Shown here in pieces: positions 57,001 to 64,000 of a stretch of 64,000 bases of DNA. Origin of the DNA: Armillaria gallica (taxonomy: Eukaryota; Basidiomycota; Agaricomycetes; Agaricales; Physalacriaceae). The stretch lies in the NCBI GenBank assembly GCA_037576215.1, contig JBANDB010000005.1, forward strand, positions 6,414,905 to 6,478,904, in the 5' to 3' direction. The notes below the pieces were generated by a model. That model did not search any database, was not told the DNA's origin, and was given only the letters and a program-made list of their open reading frames with translations. The position numbers and the translations under genes are program-made. Position 1 is the stretch's first letter, and the number at the start of each line of letters is the position of its first letter.

Positions 57001-58438
57001 AAATGGCAAAGCGGAATGACGACATGTGAGAGAAACTTTCTGCCTCTTCAATCCTGTACATGCAGTACGGAACCTTCGCAGACGATGTATGTATAAAATT
57101 AACTCGATAAAGTCGACCATTGTACTTACTTCCAGGCGACGCAGAAATGATCGAAATGGGTCCTTAGTGGTATGACACAGTTATCTTCATCACTGACTAC
57201 TACTGACCGGAGATGACTGTTCAGTTCAGTCAAGCTTGATTCAAAGGATATCTAACAGTATGTCGTCTTCGTGTATACATGTGGAGGGGCCTTCTTCAGG
57301 ATCCGAGTCTTCGCTGTGTAAAACAAAATGGGCAGATGACTATTCCCGAGAATACAGCGCACTCCTGGGGCCATTATAAGACTCTTCGTCCTGTGTTCCA
57401 TCGGCTCAACGTCCTCGTTTCCGTTGATGATGAATTCCCTATCTCTTGTTGCTTTCGTATCTCTATAGTCACCGGCTTTGGGTATCTGAGGTACCATACA
57501 AGGATTGGAAGACGTGATGAAAAATGCTGATGGTTCGTTCGTGTCGCCATCTTGCCTCCCGATGTCTCACACTTGATTTTGACGCCAGGATGGATTAATG
57601 CCCAAATCTGCGGACCCAGAGGAGACTAGAAAATAATTCTTCTAGTTCGTTTGTGTGGTCCCTTCGAACATATAGCAAAGATTTTGGCCTACCAGCGATA
57701 CATCGAACACAAATGACATATTGTTTTGGACTAACGGTTAGTCATGTAAATTTGTTATTTATATTGTACCTCACTACTATATGCTAGACGGCCCCAGAAA
57801 ATTGACAAGGATGAATATTGGAGCGGCTGCATCCCAAGCAGGAGAGTTTCCAGTGGGCACATCGATATCTGAACCCATCTTCAAAGGAGTGACTTAGGTT
57901 CGGTCCTCTCTTCGGCTGTAATATTGGAATGGAGTGTCTGTGTCCAAAGAGAGTCGAGCACGCCATAACGGACCGTTGGGGAAATACGAGAGCTCCACCT
58001 CGACAAGCATCTTCGAAGAGCGAGATAGTCTTCGACACAAAAAATGTCTCCGGCGAACCTCGTCAATCGCTTCAATGGCACGCGTCTCGATACACGTCAC
58101 TTGAGAGATTTGCACTCAAAAACGTGAGATGATGTTCGATGCCACACTTCACACTCTCACTCCGCAGGCTATTCGGATATAGACGCGTCCACTTCGGTTG
58201 ACTCATCAGCTGTTTCCTAAAATATTATCTACATCTGAAATGCATTACTCAACCACACCGAAGGCGACGGAACTAGCACCTCGAGCAATTAAGTGAGACA
58301 CAGTCTCGCGACCCGTGATATTACATCGTTATCCTGACAAACGCTCATATTGTTCGAAAGTATCGCAGACCCAATCACGGCGTAAACTAAGGATACGACA
58401 ATTGGTTTCCTAGCTCAAGGCAAAGATTAGCGGGTATT
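57001..58438. other. Stretch with weak, unassigned coding potential
   Basis: The plus-strand ATG at 57003 (MAKRNDD) is followed by possible introns and a frame at 57279-57530 (WGHYKTLRPVFHRLNVLVS). The minus strand at 57784-58115 has frames with SKTISLFEDACRGGALVF or SYFPNGPLWRARLSLDTD. None joins into a convincing gene and I recognise no family, so no product is proposed. Confidence 0.25.
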
Positions 58439-58538
58439 GATTTGAATTGTGTTGGAGGATTGGTCACCTGCGGAATTGGGCGCACGCTCTGATATCTCCT
58501 CGAACACCTTATCTTGGTCTTACTATTCTGTTTGGCTC

Positions 58539-59490
58539 TCAGTCGGCGTGTCTATGGAGAAATAACGCTTGGAAAACAGCCAAATGGAATAAGACCAGGG
58601 AAACATACACAGGACGGTACCCCGGCAGCAGGTAATGTTTCGGTAAAATGGAAGACATCTCCAACACTGACCACATAATCCCATCCAAGCTCCAACACAA
58701 ATCTGGGCGACCTCGGTTGCGTGCCACCCAATCCTTGTCAAGGAGGCGCGCGTGGACAAGACGCGCATAGTGCTCAACATGGTCAAGGCAGGCCGTAACT
58801 ACTTGCAACGAACTGCGGATCGAGTAAACAATATCGTGGATGTCGTCAAGAAGGTCGATCCGAGTGGACCAACATCCCGGAATGTGCTTTATGAACCGGA
58901 AGAAATACTCGAGTCCATACGATCCGCGTAGTTCGGCGAGGAGTCGCGGTTCAATGTCCGTAAGATCCATGTCGATGGCAGATAATAGTTCTTCTCGTGT
59001 TTGCCGGCAAATGTCCAGGACTTGATGATAATGTTCGTTGAACAAACCGGCAGCATCATCTGGAGTTGGTTCAGGTTATACGCAAAGCATCCCTTGGCAA
59101 AGTTGCGAGCCGAAATATCGTAGAACCTCCCGAGTGGCGTTATCCAATAAAGAGATAAGCAAACGAATAGGGGTGAGAATGGGAAAGGTGGTCGATAGTG
59201 CGGTGTGCTGGAGAGAGCGTCCGAGTATGATTTCTGGGATGCGTAGAGGGCAGACAGTACACTGGTAATTGAATGTAACTTGGTCATGCTGGCTGTGGTC
59301 TGTGAAGGGCACACGCATAGCCACCAGCGTCCAAATGATAACATTGTCTCGGAATCTTTTGGAAGGGCGGCATAAAAAAAAGGGTATGTGATTCAGGTAT
59401 TCACGCGCATATATCCAGGTGAAATGGGTATATAGGCGAATAAAAACAAAGTAAACTGCAAAGGACACATCAGACAGGGAGCATGTCACA
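58539..59490 (-). pseudogene. Unrecognised gene family, minus-strand copy
   Basis: The largest frame (59045-58539) encodes FNEHYHQVLDICRQTREELL, ELRGSYGLEYFFRFIKH, CWSTRIDLLDDIHDIVYSI and ACLDHVEHYARLVHARLLD. Upstream frames (59489-59076 and 59344-58889) contain the parts matching 52700-52870. At about 59080 a TAA stands where the other two copies have GAA (Glu, in VEPEP or VEPK), so the N- and C-terminal parts are separated by a stop unless spliced out. No domain is recognised. Helical, charged sequence without a signal peptide suggests an intracellular protein. Of the three copies it is the best preserved. Confidence 0.45.
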
Positions 59491-59499
59491 GAGGATACA

Positions 59500-60440
59500 C
59501 GGACTCACAGTTATATTGTACTACGCCAGATACACAGGCAAAAGGGTGGTAGATGAAGGCCGCTTGAGTGTGCTGCAACGACTACGAGACAAAGACACCG
59601 ACGGGGGAAATGGATTGTAGTTCACCTTCCCGATGGTTCGTCTCGAGTCCATTGTTGGTCTAGCAGGGGTCCCGGTCATTACTCGAGGACAAGGAACGCA
59701 TTGGAATGGGCGCACCTGTACGAGCAAATATTGGGCAGCGCAACTATCTCTATTGCTCCTCTTACATCCATCATAAATCTCTCCAGCACCGTTCTACCAC
59801 CATCCACAAGTCCAGCGCAGGCAAGGCCGTCGACATCATTGGCGCGTCCTCGTGTTCACTGTTTGAGATTGAAAAATGCGTTGAGCACTACCCTGCTGGG
59901 TAATTTCAGTTATCGATGTGGTCGACGGTTGGAGGTAAGAAGTATACCTGAGCCAATCATCGATATTCAACGTGAATATCTTGTTCACTGACGAGAGGCA
60001 AGGCGAGATTGAGGTAGATGGTGGTAGCGGTAGGAGATGAGGAGCAGAACAAAACTCCGCTTCAATATGAGCGGCGATGAACTCGACGTCTTCAGGCTCG
60101 CTACTGATGCTTGTGGGTCGGCGTCGAGGCGTCGACGAGCCCGTCTTCGAGCCATCGAGGTACAAATATTCTTTGTTCATGTTTGCGTGGACTAGCGTGG
60201 CAGTTGCCACTGACGAGGAAGCCGGGTACATGCGCTTCTCTTCCTACCACCATCATCAGTCCTTGCCCGTTCTTCACACTGGCGCCCTTTCCAGTCTTGC
60301 TACCGTCTATTCCAAGGATGCTCGTCGACACTCAGATACGTGACCATGGACTGTATGTAATATTTCCCTATACCGACTACTGTGTGACTGACATGCTGGT
60401 GTCCAGGGATTTGTTTTACCAAGCACCTTGATATCGCTCT
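59500..60440. other. Stretch without a convincing gene
   Basis: Overlapping frames occur on both strands (for example 59836-60231 minus, with SISSEPEDVEFIAAHIEAEF). None has recognisable motifs or a coherent exon structure. The right end merges into the duplicated promoter of the first dehydrogenase gene. Confidence 0.3.
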
Positions 60441-60446
60441 GCCATC

Positions 60447-60558
60447 ATGGTCACTATAAATATCTGCGTTTGCGTGTACTCTCGGCATCCAAGAATACAT
60501 CTACCCCACTCGCCACATATAAAGCTGCGAACCCTGGACGACTCCGTTATCCCCCACA
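60447..60558 (+). promoter_or_regulatory. Duplicated promoter of the first dehydrogenase gene, with TATA box
   Basis: ATATAAAG at 60527 lies 32 bp before the start codon. The preceding sequence (GGCATCCAAGAATACATCTA and CCCTGGACGACTCC) recurs almost unchanged at 61983-62095 before the second gene, so the tandem duplication took the promoter along. Confidence 0.65.
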
Positions 60559-61833
60559 ATGGCTCCTAGGACTCACGAGCAATGGGTCGCAGACCAGACC
60601 AGACCGATGCCCGCCGTCGTCACTGCCGACCTGAGTGGGAAGACACTCGTCCTCATTGGTGCCAATACCGGACTAGGATTCGAAGCAGCAAAACATTTCG
60701 CTAGGATGAACCCTGCGCGGCTCGTGCTGACTGCAAGAGATGAGGCGAAGGGGAAAAAGGCTCTGGCCCGTACGTTCATTTCAATTCTCCTGTATATGGT
60801 CGGACTGATGAGATCATTGCAGAGATCCAAGCCGACAGTGGATACTCAAAGGCGGAGCTATGGATCATTGATCTCGCCAAATTTAGCAGCGTCATTGCAT
60901 TCGCTGATAAGGCTGAGCGTGAACTGGAAAGATTGGACATCCTCGTAGAAAATGCTGGTATGATGACTTCAGTTTACGAACAAGTGGAGGGTTGGGAGAA
61001 AACGTATGTGACGTGTTCTTTTCCGAAAACAAAGGCTCATCACCATCTCAGCATGCATACGAATAACCTTGGCCCCGGCTTGCTTGCCATCCGTATGGTC
61101 CCCAAGATGCTCGAGACGGCTCGCAAACATTTGGTCACCCCGCGACTGGTGGTCGTGGCGAGTGACGTGCACTACTGGACGAAGATTGAAAAGGACATCA
61201 TCGCTTCCCCCAGCATCCTTGAGAAGCTATCAGACAAGGAGTATTGCACGAAAGAGTACGCCCCAGTCTATTGCTACCTATCCCTGTCACTGACTTATGA
61301 ACAGAGTGATGGATCATCGATACCATGATTCCAAACGTGCGTAATATTCTACTTTCTCTTTACGGAGACCGCCTCATATCACCGTACAGTGCTCAACATT
61401 CTCTTTGCCCGAGCTCTACAGCTTCATGTCACTGCGATCACCGTCAACTCTGTTACCCCCGGACTCTGTTTCTCCGGCCTCGGATCTGATGCCCCTGCCG
61501 ACCAAGCGGAACGCCTTCAAACGAGACGACAGGAATATGCGTTCACTACGGAAGAGGGTAGCAGGCAGCTGGTTTACGGCGCCGTTGGATCTCTGGATGA
61601 TGAGGACAAGCTTCGGGGCAAGTATATTTGTATGTCTGAGGTCGTGGAGGAGAGCGACTTTGTGATCAGCAAGGATGGGAAGATCGTCCAGGATAAAGTT
61701 TGGGTAAGTGGTTCTTTGCTGGTGGGTTAGATTGTTGATTTAGTTTTGCGTTCAGGACGAGATGCTGGAGATTTTTGGTCGGATTGATCCCAAGGTCTCG
61801 AAGGTGGCCAAAATGTGTCTGACAAAGGCTTGA
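60559..61833 (+). CDS. Short-chain dehydrogenase/reductase (SDR), intact tandem copy
   Basis: NAD(P)-dependent oxidoreductase of unknown substrate, most like the fungal retinol dehydrogenase/WWOX-type SDRs. Six exons (60559-60769, 60823-61003, 61052-61255, 61305-61336, 61390-61703, 61756-61833) join in frame to 1020 nt, 339 residues; all introns are GT-AG. The Rossmann motif GANTGLG is at 34-40, NAG at 114-116, the probable catalytic Ser168 in VVVASDVHYW, and YHDSK (Tyr205, Lys209) is the active-site Y-x3-K. No signal peptide is evident. Arg59 in LTARDEAKG, after the second beta strand, hints at NADP preference (inference). The start is the first ATG after the TATA box, and the second copy starts at the matching ATG. 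Confidence 0.88.
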
Positions 61834-61982
61834 TACTCGAATGTAAAGTATGTCAGTGATGAATGTTGATGTCAACGCGTCGATTTGTCATCATCGTCTT
61901 GATCTTTTTGTAACTGGGTGCAGATTTAGTTGCATAAGTGGAAGCTTTACATTGTTTTGTGTCGTGCATTTACGGCCCTGCC

Positions 61983-62095
61983 GTTATGGTCACTATCGTT
62001 TGAGTGTACTTTCGGCATCCAAGAATACATCTACCCCACCCGACCACATATAAAACTGTGAACCCTGGACGACTCCTTCGTTACTATCCCCCACA
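61983..62095 (+). promoter_or_regulatory. Duplicated promoter of the second dehydrogenase gene
   Basis: The sequence is nearly the same as 60447-60558, with TATA box ATATAAAA at 62048, 48 bp upstream of ATG 62096. About 10 bp more separates TATA and ATG than in the first copy. Confidence 0.6.
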
Positions 62096-63390
62096 ATGGC
62101 TCCTAGAACTTACGAGCAACGGGCCGCATACCAGACCAGACCAATGCCCCCTGTTGTCACCGCCGACCTGAGTGGGAAGACACTCGTCCTCATTGGCGCC
62201 AATACCGGACTAGGATTCGAAGCGGCAAAACATTTCGCTAGGATGAACCCTGCTCGGCTGGTCCTGACTGCAAGAGATGAAGCAATGGGGAAACAGGCGC
62301 TGGCCCGCATGTTCATTTCGATTATCGGGGTTATGGCCCCACTGATGAGATCATTACAGAGATCCAATCCGACACTAGTTACTCCAAGGCGGAGCTATGG
62401 ATCGTTGATCTCGCCAAATTTAGCAGTGTCATTGCATTCGCTGATAAGGCTGAGCGTGAACTGGAAAGATTGGACATCCTCGTAGAAAGTGCTGGTATGA
62501 TAACTTGGAAATACGAACAAGTGGAAGGTTGGGAGAAAACGTACGTGGCGTGTTCTTTTTGGTAAACAAATTCTCATCACCATCTCAGTCTACATATGAA
62601 CAACCTTGGTCCTGGATTACTGGCTATTCGGATGATCCCAAAGATGCTCGAGACGGCTCGCAGGCATTCGGTCAACCCGAGACTTGTGGTCGTTGCGAGC
62701 GACGTACACTACTGGACGAAGATTGAAAAGGATGTCATTGCTTCCCCCAGAATCCTGGCGAAACTATCAGATAAGGAGTATTGCACGAAAGGGTATGTCG
62801 GTCTGTTGTTGCTTATCTCTATCACTGACCCGTGAACAGAGTGATGGATCATCGATACCATGATTCCAAATGTACGTAATATTCTCTTTACGGAGACCAC
62901 CTCTTACCGCCGTACAGTGCTCAATGTGCTCTTTGCCCGAGCTCTGCAAGTCCACGTCCCGTCCTCCCCAGCGATCACCATCAACTCTGTTACCCCCGGA
63001 CTCTGTTTCTCTGGCCTCGGACTTCGGATCTGATGCCTCTGCCGAGCAAGCGGAACGCCTTCAAACGAGACGACAGGAATATGCGTTCACTACGGAAAAG
63101 GGCAGTCGGCAGCTGGTATACGGTGCCGTTGGGTCCCTGGATAATGAGGAGAAGCTTCGGGGAAAGTATATTTGTATGTCTGAGGTCGTAGAGGAGAGCG
63201 ACTTTGTGATCAGCAAGGATGGGAAGATTGTCCAGAATAAAGTTTGGGTGAGTAGCTCTTTCTGGGCTATTTTTTTTGGGGGGGCTATATCGTTGATTTG
63301 TTTGGCGTTTAGGACGAGATGCTGGAGATCTTTGGTCGGATTGATCCCAACGTCTCGAAGGTAGCCAAAACGTATCTGACGAAGGCTTGA
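62096..63390 (+). pseudogene. Short-chain dehydrogenase/reductase, second tandem copy, frameshifted
   Basis: Same exon plan as the first copy (62096-62306, 62360-62540, 62589-62792, 62840-62871, 62918 onward), and closely similar protein: GANTGLG, the NAG motif changed to SAG, HRYHDSK preserved. Two things set it apart. The first intron begins GCATGT instead of GTACGT, a GC-AG intron. In exon 5 there is a 9-bp in-frame gain and then a 7-bp insertion (near 63020-63027), which shifts the frame to a TGA at 63031. The last 100 or so residues remain open in another frame up to the original stop at 63388-63390. A truncated protein of about 240 residues would lack the C-terminal part but keep the active site. 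The copy is probably non-functional or altered. Confidence 0.75.
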
Positions 63391-64000
63391 TGGTTGAATG
63401 TACAGTATGTCGGTGATGAATGACGATGCGTCGATTTTCCATCATCGTATTGGTCTCTCTCATAGCTATGTGCAGATTTATTAGTTGCATAAGTGGACGC
63501 AATACATTATCATGTGTCGCGCATCCACTAAGAGGAATGTTCCGCTCATTAAACTAACCTTATGAAGATACCCTTTCATCCCGATTTCAGCAGCCAGCGC
63601 TGTCCTATCCTCAGAGCCGAAAGGCGGTGGATCAGCGCTTGCATAGACTTAGAATTTCGTATTCCCCTACTGATAATTAGTGGTACTCACGGTCCGGGTC
63701 GCCACGGCGGACCAGCAAAGATAGGTTTTCTAGCAGGGTGTTGGGAGCGTAGGCACGGTCCGGTTCCTCCGCGATCACGTGCACCGTATCCGTAGTTACC
63801 GGCTTGTCCGTATCTACATCCGAGACTATCACCAGCATTCCTCCATTCTCTCTCGTGGACCTAGCGATACGGTTCCAGTGTCTGTCTTATCTTTTTCCAC
63901 CAACGGCATCCTGCCTTCCGAACGCTGTGCTCGGCAATTACTACCTATCAGTCAAGATACATTTCTTCGAAGCATTAGTGACGACTCGTCGGGTTATGGC
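63391..64000. other. Right end of the window, no recognised gene
   Basis: GC-balanced sequence with short frames only (63562-63795 has no motifs). It may hold the start or end of a gene outside the window. Confidence 0.35.

Noticed and set aside
62956..62971. A 16-nt GT...AG segment in exon 5 of the second dehydrogenase that would exactly offset the 16-nt length gain
   Set aside because: It is far below the minimum intron length, and removing it would place the sequence between 62972 and 63020 in the wrong frame. A frameshift is the simpler reading.

Overview
The window is nuclear DNA of a filamentous basidiomycete, most likely an agaricomycete. The evidence is a fungal class II manganese peroxidase with 13 short introns, introns of about 45-60 nt throughout, Tf1/sushi-type Ty3 (gypsy) chromoviruses, and degenerate copies of transposase families that are highly repeated in Agaricomycetes. 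A transposon-rich ectomycorrhizal or litter-decay species (Tricholoma-like, for example) would fit, but the sequence does not fix the species.

About 1-52 kb is a transposon island. From the left: an F-box-like gene start cut by an LTR. Then comes a minus-strand gypsy relic (1458-10123) broken by a 1.65 kb LTR-like element (2255-3908), a roughly 3.6 kb inverted-repeat transposon (about 5713-9335), and a nested stack at 10124-14964 in which one LTR-like element sits inside a copy of its own family and carries a third element. Next, an 8 kb element (19668-27637) has terminal inverted repeats and three genes, one of them apparently intact. It is followed by a DDE endonuclease transposase pseudogene (28975-31690), more LTR-like elements (31970-33663 and 35458-36829), a decayed secreted-protein gene, two hAT-type MITEs with 8-bp target duplications (38911-39201 and 39525-39857), and long AT-rich stretches without genes. 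The island ends with a structurally complete gypsy chromovirus (43729-51836) flanked by the 5-bp duplication gaacc. It has a clear self-priming primer-binding site and a cluster of GATA sites in its LTR, but its reading frames carry many C-to-T nonsense changes.

About 52-64 kb looks different: CpG is common and ordinary genes appear. It holds an intact short-type manganese peroxidase (54778-56524), two broken copies of an unrecognised gene family (52640-53400 and 58539-59490; a third, more decayed copy lies at about 17900-19480), and a tandem pair of short-chain dehydrogenase/reductase genes. The first of these (60559-61833) is intact. The second (62096-63390) has a GC-AG intron and a 7-bp frameshifting insertion.

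Throughout the island, in-frame stops fall mostly where an Arg CGA codon is expected, and older repeat copies have TG/CA where younger copies have CG. This fits cytosine methylation and deamination (or a RIP-like process) acting on repeats and sparing the gene-rich right end. The peroxidase is probably secreted and acts on Mn(II). The dehydrogenases are cytosolic or membrane-associated redox enzymes of unknown substrate. No shared pathway between them is visible.
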